64,000 nucleotides of DNA, taken from contig NTMA01000031.1 of assembly GCA_002917075.1 (NCBI GenBank), positions 344,124 to 408,123 of the forward strand. Direction: 5' to 3'. Positions 44,668 through 55,928 of the stretch are shown one piece after another. Both the position numbers and the translations under genes were made by a program. The notes beneath the pieces were generated by a model. The model saw only the letters and a program-made list of their open reading frames with translations. It was not told the origin of the DNA and ran no database searches. The stretch's first letter is position 1. Every line of letters starts with the position of its first letter. The DNA is from Hawksworthiomyces lignivorus. Lineage: Eukaryota > Ascomycota > Sordariomycetes > Ophiostomatales > Ophiostomataceae.

Positions 44668-46383
44668 TTCTGGGGTTAGGAAAGGCGGAGGAGGAGATGG
44701 GGGTGAATCGGAGGAGAAGAGAGAGGGAGGATCAGGAATTCGAGAAAAGTGGAATTCGTTTGTGGTCGTGAAAGAAAGAAAGGAAGAAGGGGAGAAAAAG
44801 AGGCAAGAGGCCAGAAAGACGAACGATGACGAAAAGGGGAACTTATTTTAATATTTCGAACCCAATTTTTTTCGGCACGGCAATGCAACGCCGCCAAGCA
44901 GCACACCCACACTGAAAGGGGAAACTGATCGAACGACGATAGCTAGAACTGCACCACCTGCACATAAAAGATTCCACGAGCTCAGCGAAGAAATCTTGGG
45001 ATAGAGGAAAAGGCGAAAAGAAAGTAATTGATGAAAAGACATATGACCATAGAGTCATAAAAGGGAGGGAGAAGGACTACTAGAAAAGAAGAGAACAAGA
45101 AATAGAAAAGAGAAAGAAAACGAAAACGAGACAGTAACTTGCTTTGGCAAGCGGTGCAGAGCAGCGGTAGTAATTGAATCAGCCACAGTCAAGGTCTAAG
45201 CTCTCTCTCAAAGTGCGCAAACCCCCTATCTTACGGAGTATTATAGATGAGAGAAAATAGGGAAGCGCAAGCTCACAGGGGAATAAAGGGGCTATTTGGA
45301 GAGCGCGCGCCGAAATGAGAGATGAGCGCTGAGAGACGGGTAAGGAGCCGTGGGAACAGAACGAAAGAGATGTCGACTTTTGGGAACCAAGGTTTGATAC
45401 GCCGTTTATGCCGTGACTTAGTGGACATGGGATGAGATCGATGCACATGGCGGTACTTGATAAAAATGTAGTTATTTGCGCTCATGCACAGCGACAGTAT
45501 AATCACTCTGCATGTACTGTATCTCTTCTGTCTCTTACACATGCTTTATTTTCGCCTGCGACGGTGGCGTCATTGCAGCCTCTTCTTTCTTATTTTGCGC
45601 CCTCTTTCACCTAAACACACCCTAACGACCAACTGAAGATCTTCGGCACAAAGCCCCTAAGTCGCTAGCTGCGGGCAATTTGTGCGCTAATAGCCCGCCG
45701 GTAAAGCCCCAAGTTGTACTTGTACTAATCTTCAGTGTTGCTATACGGTGATATTTATTCATAGCTGTACTCGTACACTCATCTCATCCCTTGCCGTCGA
45801 AGTATTGCATGTGCTTACATGCAACTTTTTTCTTTGGTACCTCTTCTATTAAAATAGCTGTAGATGCAACTGCCGACCGATCTAGTGCTTTACGACGAGA
45901 CCGGCCGTCTATCATTCCAACCACACGTACCATCCGACCGTATCGGTATGATGTAAGACATGGCTGCAGTGTGCACTTAGAAGCAGCCGAAAATTTATGT
46001 AGAAATTAGGTATGTAAATATTAAAGCGAGGCTATTATTTATGTGCCATCATGTACGTTGTTCATATGTAAAAAACATTTTGTCGTTAGACGCTGGATTC
46101 CAGCCCAAGATGCCATCCAGCGTGATACCAGAAAAGGAGCGGGAAACAAAAACGACCCAAAATCAAACCAAAAGGAAAAAGCCGTAGCATTTTTCGTCTC
46201 AACGTCGCAGCAAAATAACGCCTCGCTAATAACCGCTCATAAATAAAAAATGCGTTCTTTTTGTGCCTGTTCCCCTTTCCATAAAGATCCACGCAAACAA
46301 AGGGGAGACAAACATAAACTCAAGTATTTGGAAGATGGTGATAAAATTTCCGTCGTCAAGAATACCAGACGCCTAGCCGCGCT
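44668..46383. promoter_or_regulatory. Intergenic region upstream of PCT1
   Basis: About 1.7 kb between the PCT1 start and the F-box stop, both on minus strand. Positions 44,680-45,150 are purine-rich on plus, that is a CT-rich leader for PCT1. One TACGGAGTA copy lies at 45232-45240. No credible reading frame. Confidence 0.5.
45232..45240 (+). repeat. TACGGAGTA dispersed 9-mer
   Basis: Exact copy about 565 bases upstream of the PCT1 start codon, in non-coding sequence. Confidence 0.8.
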
Positions 46384-47571
46384 CTATGGCACGGGCGACG
46401 TCGAGCGCGACTTGGGCACGCGGTGCCGGCCGCAGCGGTGCGGGTCCTTGGGGTTGCTGAGGTAGCAGAACTCCTTGGCGCCGGCGGGCGCCGCGGGGCC
46501 GAACTTCTCGCGCACCGTGCAGTACTCGTAGCTGGGGCCCATCCAGTCCTGGATGTGCTTGTGCAGCTCGCAGCGCGAGACGCCGCACTTGCGGCAGAGC
46601 GCCTGCCCGCGCACGCGCAGCAGGGCCAGCGCGGCCGCCTTGGCGTGCGCCTGGGCCTGGGCCTGGGCCTGCGTCTGCACCTGCGTCTGCGCTATCGCCC
46701 GGTGGTCGCCGCTGCCGCTCTCCTGCTGCTGGATTTGTTTTTGCTGGACCTGCTGCTGCTGCTGCTGCTGGTGGTGGCTCTGCTGGTGCTGCAGCATCCG
46801 GCCGGCCAGGTGCCACACCCACTCCATGTCGTTGGGCCCTGCGCGCCGCGCCGACAGCGGCACCGTGCCGTGCATGCGGCGGTGGATGGCGTAGAAGTGC
46901 TTGCTGGTCAGGCCCAGGCACGTGCTGTCGATGGGGTCGAGAAAGTCAAAGATGGCGTAGTGCAGCTCCGCCGGCAGGTCGCCCAGCCCAAAGTTGGCCG
47001 ACGGCCGGTGCGTGTGCGGCAGCGGCTCGTAGTCCATCACCGAGTACGACCGCCGCGGTGGGCCCAGCTTGGGCCGCGGCCCCCGCCCGCCGCTCCCCTG
47101 CGCTGCTGTTGCGGCGGCGACGGCGGCTGCTGCTGCCACCGCTGACTGCCGCGCCAGCGCCATCTTGGCTTCTGTTGCTGCTGTCATGGCGGTAGCTGCG
47201 GCGGCAGCGGCGGCGGCAGCGGCGGCATTTCTGCCCGTCTCTTCCTGGATCGTCGGCGGCCGGTCGTGCGCGGCGTCGGCCGCGCTCTTTTCGGCGGGCG
47301 CCGCTGCCGCGGCGGACGCCGACGGGAGCTGCGGCACGCTGCCGGCGCTGCTCTGGTGGATGAGCACGGTTCGCGATTCGCCCCTCAGCAGCGGCGGCGG
47401 CGGGGACGGGTAGACGTAATCATTGGTGGACTGGGCGCGCCGCGGCGGCCGCCGTGGAGGCAGCGCGTGCCGGTCTCGCGCCAGGTGCTCTTCTCGCCCG
47501 TAAAACTTGTGCTCCACTGGGCGCAGCAGCGAGGCTGGCCCGTCCTGGGAGACGTAAAGTCCCTCAATCAT
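46384..47571 (-). CDS. F-box protein with a C-terminal Cys/His cluster
   Basis: Intronless, 395 residues from MIEGLYVSQ. An F-box-like segment (LGDLPAELHYAIFDFLDPIDSTCLGLTSKHFYAI) lies at about 193-230, so it may be the substrate adaptor of an SCF ubiquitin ligase. Before it are long alanine runs. After it is a Gln/His-rich tract. At about 327-386 is a cysteine- and histidine-rich region: CRKCGVSRCELHKHI, then a conserved-looking WMGPSYEYC and FCYLSNPKDPHRCGRHR. This region may bind zinc or substrate. The frame stays open upstream to an ATG at 47751 (60 more residues), but that part reads like a leader, and MIEGLY follows a non-coding-like stretch. The gene is very GC-rich. Specific substrate is unknown. 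Confidence 0.78.
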   Translation of the reverse strand: MIEGLYVSQDGPASLLRPVEHKFYGREEHLARDRHALPPRRPPRRAQSTNDYVYPSPPPPLLRGESRTVLIHQSSAGSVPQLPSASAAAAAPAEKSAADAAHDRPPTIQEETGRNAAAAAAAAAAATAMTAATEAKMALARQSAVAAAAAVAAATAAQGSGGRGPRPKLGPPRRSYSVMDYEPLPHTHRPSANFGLGDLPAELHYAIFDFLDPIDSTCLGLTSKHFYAIHRRMHGTVPLSARRAGPNDMEWVWHLAGRMLQHQQSHHQQQQQQQVQQKQIQQQESGSGDHRAIAQTQVQTQAQAQAQAHAKAAALALLRVRGQALCRKCGVSRCELHKHIQDWMGPSYEYCTVREKFGPAAPAGAKEFCYLSNPKDPHRCGRHRVPKSRSTSPVP

Positions 47572-50296
47572 TGTAGCGTGGCGTGAAAAAAAAAATTTCG
47601 TTATCTGCTCAATCTGCTGTGTTCGTACTGTAGATCTTGGTGGTGAGATTAGATTGGCCCCGAGGTGGTCTGTGGTTGCGCAGTCGTGTTGTTCCGGTGG
47701 GGAAATCAGCGAGCTGAACAAAGCGGGGAGACGAGGGTATGTCGGTGACAATTATATGATTTGCGACAAGTCTGACGTCGAAGCGGGCACTCTCAAATTG
47801 CGTGGTAATATTGTCTGATGCAAACGAGGGTACAGGTACTTTTTGCGTCTGTTGTTTGATGTTTACGTTGATGGTGGCGTAACAAGAAGCTGTGGTTGTC
47901 GATCGCATGACAAAGGGAAACCGATGAGCCTCCTCACTAGCAAGCTCATCAGGCGAGGACAGCCGAGACTGTATGATGTCTTTATAGCGTCAAGTCCTGG
48001 GGGGAAAACAAACAGCTGATCGACAAATCGGGATCCAAAGGAACAGAAGCGGAAGAAGAGGTTGCTCGGAAAAAGGAATGATGCTCCAGACTTGGCGGGG
48101 TGATGTGTGGCAAAAATAGGGGTGAGGAGGGAGGACGGCGATGGCCAGTGAAGCAGTGAACCAAGTGAGTTCTAGTCTAGGCGATTACGAGTGTGAACGA
48201 TACGAGGCGCAAGCGAACGGGAGGAGATCGGGAGCGGGAAGGGGGAACAAGGCGAGCTCAGCGAGCAAAGGCCAACAAGAAGGGGAGGAGGGAAAAGTTG
48301 GTCGTATGATCAAAAAAAGACCCAATCTACCGGTCTTCTGTCCTGTGCTGCCTTCTGGACCGTTTTCTCAAGACCACTGAAAAAGAAGGTTCGATTGCAG
48401 ATAAGACAATGAAAAACGGCAACGATCGGCGATTTCAGGGCTTTCAGGGCTTTCAAGGCGGGATAGACACAGCGTGTGATTCGCCGGGAAAATATTGGGC
48501 AGAAAAAAAGGATCTGAAGTTTAGAGAATTGGGCTGGTATGAGACATTCACAATTAAGAAACGAGAAGGAAATCTCTCTGGAGGGTCTGCAGAGATGGGC
48601 CGTTTTCCAATGCAGAGCCGAGAAATATTGTAGAAGATGGAGGTGGGCAGGGAACGAGACAGATAAAGAGCAGAGGAGCTGCAGAATGACGTGCATCTTA
48701 TTATATGAGGATGATTTTAAGTGATAGGGTCAAGGTACGTTCATGAGTCGCCTTCCCACCAGTTTGTCGCTTGAGAAAAAGTTTTTCAAGGTCTGTTCCT
48801 TGTTCTTTTTCCTTGTCCTCCTTTCTTTGTGCCCACATATTAGCTATCGCCCAGCAATGTTGCCTCCTGAAAAAACCGAAAAACTTAGCACTTCCCATTC
48901 TAAGCCTTAAAGCCCGACCGGCTTGAAAACCGGCGCTCGGCTGTAAGAAAGTGTTGTGAGCGTGTATCTTATGTATTTCCGGAACAAAAAAAAAAACCTT
49001 AATCGGGAGGACCTGCCAGATACAAAACGGCAATACAAAATTATGAACTGCAAATCAGCCCAGTTTGGCTACATCTAGGCCGAGAGCTGGTCGCTACCAG
49101 AGTCCTCCCTCGTGTCGGGTCCGCTCTGCGCCGTTTTGTAGAAATTAAAACGTCTTGCAGTTGGTTGTGCTCCTTTCGTCCCAAGCCTGAACACGTCAGG
49201 CACGGCGTGCGTCTGCTTTCGCACACAGTACCAGCGGGACATCTTTTATTTCCACCTGTGCAGTAGTTTGCGCGCAAGGCCTGAGAGGATGCAGTGCGGC
49301 ACTGTCTCTGCCCAGTTCCAAGTATTCGCGTACGCGGCAAGTCCCCACCTGTTGGTTCGCTCCCGGATTTTGAACGGTCCAGGCAGCTGAGAACCAGGAT
49401 AGGCTGGATCAAGCAAAGTGGCCTAGCCGCGTTAATAAGCGGAATGCGTCGGCTACCCCGTTTGATAGGAATTGAGATTGCTGCATTTATCTCCGCCGCC
49501 TAAAAGGCGAAAGAAAGAATGCATTGTACTCGCGGTTTGCAACTCTTTACTCTAGAATACCTCTACCGGATCTGAATAATCTGAACATGGCTTCTTATGT
49601 TCAAAACCGCGACCTTCCGGCAACCTCCCTACCCACTCAGCGGCCGGACGCAACTCTGATCCGGCAGGCAGTATTGTTTAAAAGTTCATTCCTACTTCAG
49701 GGGGAAGAGCACCTATTCAATGTGTAGATTTCGTTTGCCACAAAACTATATGTCAGCCTGGGGCAGTCATACGCGTCACGTTGCCGCTGACGAAAATGAT
49801 GTAAATCGATCGTCAGTAACTTTAATGAGGCTTAGCATAGATCTGCACATCGCCGATCAAGACCTTTAAGCGAACATACGTAGCTACTCGAAAGTACGAA
49901 CAAATTCGCACAGTCAACGTCGCTACCTTCTTCTCTGGCGAACTTGAGATTACACTTCCGACTGCCTGCTTCTTGAATACCTGCGTTAGGAGTAGTTGGG
50001 CATGAACGTGCTCGAGCCTCGTAGAAGACTTAACATTTAATACGCTTTAACTGGTCTGGATGTTCCAACGTTATGCATGGTAGATGTGCGTCACAGCCAA
50101 CAGCCGAAAGAATCATTAGTGACAAAAGAATGTTAGCTGATGATTGCATATTTCACATCCTAGGCCGACAACACGTCTGCTTCCGCAGGAAGTTACCGTC
50201 TCTCATTGTATATGTATGATGCAATAAAAACAAATCCCATCCTCTCTGCTCCTTCAACAGTACCGCTTCAGCTGCAGTACACGCTTCTTTCCTCGC
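47572..50296. promoter_or_regulatory. Gene-free region upstream of the F-box gene
   Basis: About 2.7 kb between the F-box start and the Tctex1 stop, both minus strand. Plus strand is purine-rich at 47,950-48,700, consistent with a CT-rich leader or promoter on minus. All frames are below 130 codons and unlike proteins. No RNA gene or repeat element recognised. Confidence 0.45.
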
Positions 50297-51203
50297 TCAA
50301 GACCGGTTGCCGGTGTCGAAGGCAATCCAGAGGACCATGATAACAATGTCCATGCCCTTGCTTTCTCCGCCTTCGTACTTGTACGTCCACATGCCATCGG
50401 TCTTCTCGTTCCAGTAGGCAGCCTGCGCGCTGTGCATGCCCCGGCGGCCAACGTGCGGCTTCCCGTCCGTGCCGGTCGCTGCCGCGGAAGATTCCTTCTT
50501 CACAGCGACGTCCGCCGGCTCGTCAGTGCCCGATGTGCCGGTTCCGCGCGATTTGTTCAGCTGGGATGTGGGAACTAGGTGCTGCACAATCGTACTGTTC
50601 ACGGCGAACTTATATGTAGGTGCGCCTCCGGTACCCGTCGACGACTCCGCAATGAGCGCCTTGAGGATAGAGTTCTACATAAAGAGAAAGAAGTTGTCAG
50701 AATAGGGGCACGCGACAGCAGATGCAGGAGGAAGGAAAGAAGACTAGCACGGGAAGAGTTGAAGGGCTGCTATCAATTGTGACTCTTCCAAAACGGGAAG
50801 GATGACGAGATGGGTGCGGAATAGGAACGGCTTACGATGATCGTCGTGTTCCACTGCTCTGTCTTGTCGTGCTCGTAAAACTCAGCATTACCAATTGCAC
50901 TCTGGCAGGCCTTTGTTTGGTGTCATATATTAGCCAAGCTCAACCCCATTATGACTTGATTTTCTTGGCCCTTTCCCACCAGCCGGGCAGAAAAAAAAAA
51001 GCAGATGCAGGCATGGGGAGAAGGAATGAGCTCACATCATCGGTAATTTGCTTAAGGCGCGTAGGCTTGATGGGCTAGATAATAGAAGCACACATTTCGT
51101 GTTAGCTGCTGTCAGATCAACGTCGTGAGAGATGCATAAGATGCGCCATCAAAGAAAGCGGAACAGTAAAAACACCTACAGCGTTAGATGGAGTGTCAGC
51201 CAT
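50297..51203 (-). CDS. Tctex1-type dynein light chain
   Basis: Accessory light chain of cytoplasmic dynein, binding the intermediate chain and cargo. Four exons, 51203-51180, 51074-51036, 50910-50836 and 50674-50297, give 171 residues: MADTPSNA, PIKPTRLKQITDD, ACQSAIGNAEFYEHDKTEQW and NSILKALIAESS. The Tctex1 fold is clear from YEHDKTEQWNTTII, the strand YKFAVNSTIVQHL and the C-terminal WTYKYEGG and VLWIAFDTG. Between the last strands is an extra loop of about 50 residues rich in Gly, Thr and Ala that makes it longer than the 110-120 residues typical of the family. The four small exons are supported by the alignment of the fold. Exon 3 has an alternative acceptor 9 nt downstream (see findings). 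Confidence 0.9.
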
Positions 51204-52475
51204 GATGGCAATTTTGTCATATGCAAGAAACAACGATACAATGCGTAATAACGAGTCGTCAAAAGCAGAATGCGCAGAATGTCGTCTTCTTTCTTGTGGG
51301 TGCGAGTAAATAAACAAGCATTGGCAAGTCTGGTGCTTCAGCAGACTGGAGGACGCGGTTCAGGTAAGCAGAATAGACAGGGTCGTAATTGCCCGCCTGC
51401 CCAAAGGCGGTGAGCGACAGGACTTAGCGTGTCCTTGGGCGGACAAGGCTGATCCAGATCTGCCGTCATTATAGAAAATAGGATGGAGGTAACCACAAGA
51501 GCTAGAACAAAGACGAGGCTCGATATAGCGGGGTTTTGCTTAAAGAAGGAGTATGTGTCTTATTCGGCAATCGTGCAGCTGCAAAGGAAAGGTAATGTCC
51601 CGTAGTGGCGGCAGAGAGGATGTGCCTGAATTTTTTTTCTTTACTGTGGATCGTGTGGACGCAAAGAAAGCACACCCTCTCTGCGTCTTCTCGTAGGCAT
51701 AAAACTTCTCGTTACAGCACCCAGACTGCTGAAAGCCAGCAGAAAGACTAGGGAGAGGAAAAAAAATCAACAGACCCCACAGTTATGGTTCGGATCGTAC
51801 CTTTTATTGGTTGATTGGTATGGCAGAGGCAATAACTGCGGAAGCTACAAGTGATAGCAGCGGGTCAAGTCTTTTGGATAAGCCACCTCAGCCAATCAAA
51901 TGAACCACGTGCATTCCTCTCGTCTCCCTGGGAGAGCTCCCTTTGTTAAGGGCACGTTCTTCTCGACCTCTAGAACGGTAACCTTTTCTGCCTCTTTCTT
52001 GCTTTCTTTGGGAGGAACTGACTGGGGTTCGTCATATGTATGTACTGTAATAACCTTGTATCTAATCGCTCATTGCTCAATTCAATTCCCCTCCTCTTCT
52101 TGCTGTCCTTCTTTCGTCTTCTGATCAGAGCTTTTGCTGCATCAAGTCACGATAGACACCCCATCATACTTCTTCCAGGATCTTGTTTCCAAGCTTCATC
52201 GTCTATTTCTTGTCTTTTTCACATTGATAGGCTGATCCAACTTCATCTTTTTTAAGTTCAAAGCACTGGCCACCCAGACCTTTGTACTAGTATTTTGTCT
52301 CTCTCAAAATTTGCCTCGCTTTATTTTACAATTTCCCTCACCATCTTCAATCTACCTCTTCGTCTCTCGCTAGAAAAGTTCAATTCGAGTTACTTCCTCG
52401 TCTCACCTTTTCTGTCTGGTCTCGTATCCTTCATATCAAATTACGAAACCTTATTTCTATCTCACCACCGTCAAA
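51204..52475. promoter_or_regulatory. Divergent intergenic region, Tctex1 / VTC1
   Basis: About 1.27 kb containing both promoters. The right part from about 52,050 is CT-rich on plus and forms the VTC1 leader. No coding frame found. Confidence 0.5.
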
Positions 52476-52951
52476 ATGTCAAGCCAACCTCTTCTCCAGA
52501 CTGCTCCGGGTAAGCTCCACCAGGCATTCTCAGCCTTCAATCCTTTGCTGTCATCCAGTTTTCTGTATCTCTAACAAACCCTCGCCCTTCTTCAGGTAAG
52601 CGCATCGCCCTGCCGACTCGCGTGGAGCCTAAGGTTTTCTTCGCCAACGAGCGCACGTTCCTTTCTTGGATGAACTTCACCGTTATTCTCGGCGCCCTCG
52701 CCATTGGTATGCTCAATTTCGGCGACCGCCCGGCCTTCATCTCTGCCTTCCTCTTTACAGGCGTGGCGCTTGTCACCATGCTCTACGCGCTCTTTACTTA
52801 CCACTGGCGTGCCAAATCGATCCGTCGGCGTGGCCAGGCCGGTTTTGACGACCGGTTTGGCCCGACATTCCTGGCTATCATCCTGGTGCTGGCGGTCGTT
52901 GTCAACTTCGTGCTGCGCATTGTCTACTCGTCTAAGTCCGGCAGCCCATAG
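52476..52951 (+). CDS. VTC1: VTC1, small subunit of the vacuolar transporter chaperone complex
   Basis: Two exons, 52476-52509 and 52596-52951, give 129 residues. The VTC complex makes polyphosphate and moves it into the vacuole; Vtc1 is the membrane-only subunit. Visible features are [25 protein letters not shown] (the conserved cytoplasmic start), three hydrophobic segments (about 34-52, 62-80 and 100-122), and the basic loop [19 protein letters not shown]. Length matches yeast Vtc1. Exon 2 begins GTAAGCGC, which repeats the donor sequence at the other border of the intron (see findings). The reading frame across the intron is fixed by the conserved [14 protein letters not shown] stretch. 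Confidence 0.95.
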
Positions 52952-53591
52952 TGTGGCTCTGCAGACTGCTAGCAGCGTCTCCTAGATCTCTTCATGCTAT
53001 TTTAATTATCCCCTCTGAACGGCAGATGGAGAGGCAAAGAATGCTGGGTTGAAAGAGGCGCGGGGCAGTACACGACATCTCGATCATGTGCTCTAGGGTC
53101 TCATTGACATCATACCAAACTGCATGAGTACCACCCGCCGGTTTCAGCTGACGGAAGCCATGATTGCATTGTATAACTAAGGGGAGATTGAAAAAGCTAG
53201 GCGAGGAAGTGACGGTCTTTGGGTTGTCTTCGCACAGCTTCTTATTCTTAAAGAAAGCATGGATTGGAATCGAATGGCGAAGATGAAAGTTATTGCTGAG
53301 TGGTGGAATTGGAACCCCTGTATTGTTTAACCCTTGCTTAAGAAGCGCATTCTTGCGAGTAGAAATTGTTCAATCAAAACACTAGGCTTATGCGAGTTTG
53401 ATATGATGGGAAAATGTTGTCGATGTGCACACACTCAGCAGTATAGTTGCAACTCTCCGCTTCTTGAGAATACGAGGGTATCAAATAAAATTATAAAAAC
53501 AAGGTATCTAAATCTACCTATGACAGTACACCTATACTTATAATACGGCGTACATGTTATGTAAAAGCACGCAATGGTTTCCCATCATCTT
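52952..53591. other. Intergenic, convergent 3' regions
   Basis: About 0.64 kb between VTC1 (+) and the Alba gene (-) stops. AT-rich toward the right end. Nothing else was seen. Confidence 0.5.
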
Positions 53592-54719
53592 TCATTGTTT
53601 GCTCATCCAGTCTAGATATTCCATCTCTAGCAGGTCGTTGCTTGCCTGGGTAGTAAAGTCCGAATTTCTCTCTAGCTCTAGTATGGGTACTCGCGATAGG
53701 ATGATGCTCATGTAGGTTGTGATGACCGTTGGTTTTGGTGCTGCTTTGCTCCCTACTGCCTCCTGAAACTGACGCGGCATCGGCTCGAAGCCATCATCTT
53801 CGTCATCGAAGTCCTCCGCACTTGTGTCTTGTGCCACGGTCTCATCCTCACCTTTGCGGTTGTTGGCATCTTCCAATGTTGCGTTATTGGCCTCAGTCTG
53901 TACGTCGTACAACCGATTGTATTGAAACCAGACTGTCTGTGTTTGGCGCTGTGAAGCTTGCTTATTTTTTTTCTTTCCCCCTTTGCTATCCTTTGTAGCC
54001 GCTACTACACTTCGGTCGGCTGCAGTAGCAGTAGTATCGAAATATCCCTCACGGATTCGTCGCTTTACGATCTCGACAATCGATATCATTTTGCTAGCGT
54101 CAGATGCTCGCGCGTGCAGCAAGACGACACCAGGCGTCGTCGACGCAGATGCAGGCGTAGGCGCCTCATTCTCTCGAGGGCCACCGCCCAGCTGTTCTAA
54201 AATGGCCCTTATGCGCTTCTCCATGCTCGACGAGGAGATAACTGAGAGAACACGAACGTCATATTTTGGCTGTAGCTCAGCCAAGAGGGCCGCATGCGGT
54301 TCTAGCGGCAGCCTATGCAGCTGCTGTGCCTTCTGTTTGTTCTGCTGCTGCTGCTTCCGCTGCACTTGCTGTTTTTGCGTCTCCTTCGGTTTCCGCTCTG
54401 CGCTCTGCTCTGGAGACACTCTCTTGGTATTCATATCGTCCTGAATCCGTTTTTGTGCGGCAACGAGGTTGACACTTGTGCCTGGTGTCGCAGGTATCAC
54501 GGACAGCGAGCCTGTGGCGGTGGAAGTGGCGCCAGCACCGGCGCTAAAGAGATCGGTCTTCTTTGCATCCTCGGGTTGCCTGCTGCTCTTGTTCCCAGGC
54601 GGCGTCACCAAGACCGGCAGCCGACCATCGTGTGGCTTGGCGGCAATGGCTGTTCTCTGCTTCTTCCCCCTGCGTATATCGCTCCCAGGAGCTATCTGTG
54701 CATGTCTCTTGTTTGTCAT
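53592..54719 (-). CDS. Alba-domain nucleic-acid-binding protein (possible RNase P/MRP subunit)
   Basis: Intronless, 375 residues. The segment KYDVRVLSVISSSSMEKRIRAILEQL at about 152-177 matches the start of an Alba domain. GVVLLHARASDASKMISIVEIVKRRI continues it, and VWFQYNRLYDVQ plus the C-terminal TVITTYMSIILSRVPILE complete it. Alba-fold proteins in fungi include RNase P/MRP subunits (Pop6/Pop7-like) and other RNA-binding proteins. The N-terminal 145 residues are low complexity with a Lys/Arg/Gln-rich tract (KPKETQKQQVQRKQQQQNKQ) and an early basic KKQR. An acidic insert (DFDDEDDGFEPMPRQF) precedes the last strands. The fold is fairly clear; which complex it joins is not determined by the sequence. 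Confidence 0.8.
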   Translation of the reverse strand: MTNKRHAQIAPGSDIRRGKKQRTAIAAKPHDGRLPVLVTPPGNKSSRQPEDAKKTDLFSAGAGATSTATGSLSVIPATPGTSVNLVAAQKRIQDDMNTKRVSPEQSAERKPKETQKQQVQRKQQQQNKQKAQQLHRLPLEPHAALLAELQPKYDVRVLSVISSSSMEKRIRAILEQLGGGPRENEAPTPASASTTPGVVLLHARASDASKMISIVEIVKRRIREGYFDTTATAADRSVVAATKDSKGGKKKNKQASQRQTQTVWFQYNRLYDVQTEANNATLEDANNRKGEDETVAQDTSAEDFDDEDDGFEPMPRQFQEAVGSKAAPKPTVITTYMSIILSRVPILELERNSDFTTQASNDLLEMEYLDWMSKQ

Positions 54720-55118
54720 TGCCTTAAATACCCGTACAAGGGTCTACCCAAGCCGCTGCTGCTAAAGAATTCTCTATATCGAGCTGTCTGTGATGCTGGC
54801 AAGCGGATACATCGTGGTGAGTCGATCCGCCTCCTTCAAATATTCCTGGCGACGAAATCTGCCTCGACTGGGAAGGACGTTGTACAAGGGTGACGGTCAA
54901 TTTCGACCCTAGCCTTCGAGAAACGTATAGATTCCACACTCTCTCTTTGGTAGTGAATGCGGTTGTAAGAGCGAGTATGCTTGTAGTTTGCTATAGCAGC
55001 CTGGCTGCTGATGTTTTGCCGTCTAGTTTTCATCTCCATATAAACTTTTCTTTCACAGAGGACATTGCACCTGTTGACCAATCATGTTGCTTCTGGCACC
55101 TGGATAGCTTTCTTTTTG

Positions 55119-55195
55119 TACGGAGTACAGGGTAGCAATTTGTGGCCTGTGCACACACTTCGAAGTCAGTGGTAAATACACGTATGTACGGAGTA
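55119..55195 (+). repeat. Two TACGGAGTA copies 68 bp apart
   Basis: Exact copies at 55119-55127 and 55187-55195, both on plus and both followed by C. They lie in non-coding DNA upstream of the Alba gene. Confidence 0.85.
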
Positions 55196-55919
55196 CTTGT
55201 ACGTAGGCTTACACACAACCCAGCATACGTGGGCTCTATTATGAGCCTCGCTATTATTACAGTGCTTTGGACATCCTATATTTAAAATGGGTTTCATTCG
55301 ACGAGAATCTCACCTGATCAATCACGGGACTGCAGTCTCCCCTCTCAGCTTTCTACATTCAAAGGGTCACCATACTTAGTTTGCATGAAGAGTGAACCAC
55401 TTCATAAAACACTAGTAAATATATCATATCATACGAACGGAGGAAAGCAGTGCTGCTCTTATCGCAAGACACTTTATATGAACCACCCACTTGAAACTAG
55501 CGTGAATTTTAAGTAGGCATGTGGTTTTATGTTCTATGCATAAACTTTTGACTAACTTGATGCCTGTCTAAGAGAAAAGTAGCAGAACACTTTTGACTGT
55601 TGTCGCCATCACAATGCGCGATCTTCTGATACTAGCGTAGAACAGATGCTTTCGCTCGCAAGGCTAGAAGATGAATGATGAGCGCCATTTTTTTTTTTTT
55701 TTTTAAAAAGAGGGTGGTCTAGGTGAATCTCTACCCGAACAGTTTGACCTGTCGTTCTCTAAGTTGGACGGAGCATGTTTCCGTCTGTCCAAATTGTAGG
55801 ATCCAAAGCGCTTGCATGCAGACTCTCTTGACTCAAAGGAATATAGAGTGTGTACAATATTCGTACTTACACCATATACGTTGACTACGAATACACCTAC
55901 CCGGAGATGGGTCTACCTG

Positions 55920-55928
55920 TACGGAGTA
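55920..55928 (+). repeat. TACGGAGTA dispersed 9-mer
   Basis: Exact copy, followed within 10 bases by TACTCGTACGG, an imperfect inverted partner. Confidence 0.8.

Noticed and set aside
45041..45070. Resemblance to the 5S rRNA start (ACATATGACCATAG)
   Set aside because: Similarity ends after about 14 bases. None of the internal control region of 5S genes follows.
46384..46921. Second minus-strand frame inside the F-box gene
   Set aside because: Arg/Pro/Ala low complexity, a shadow of the GC-rich F-box gene in another frame.
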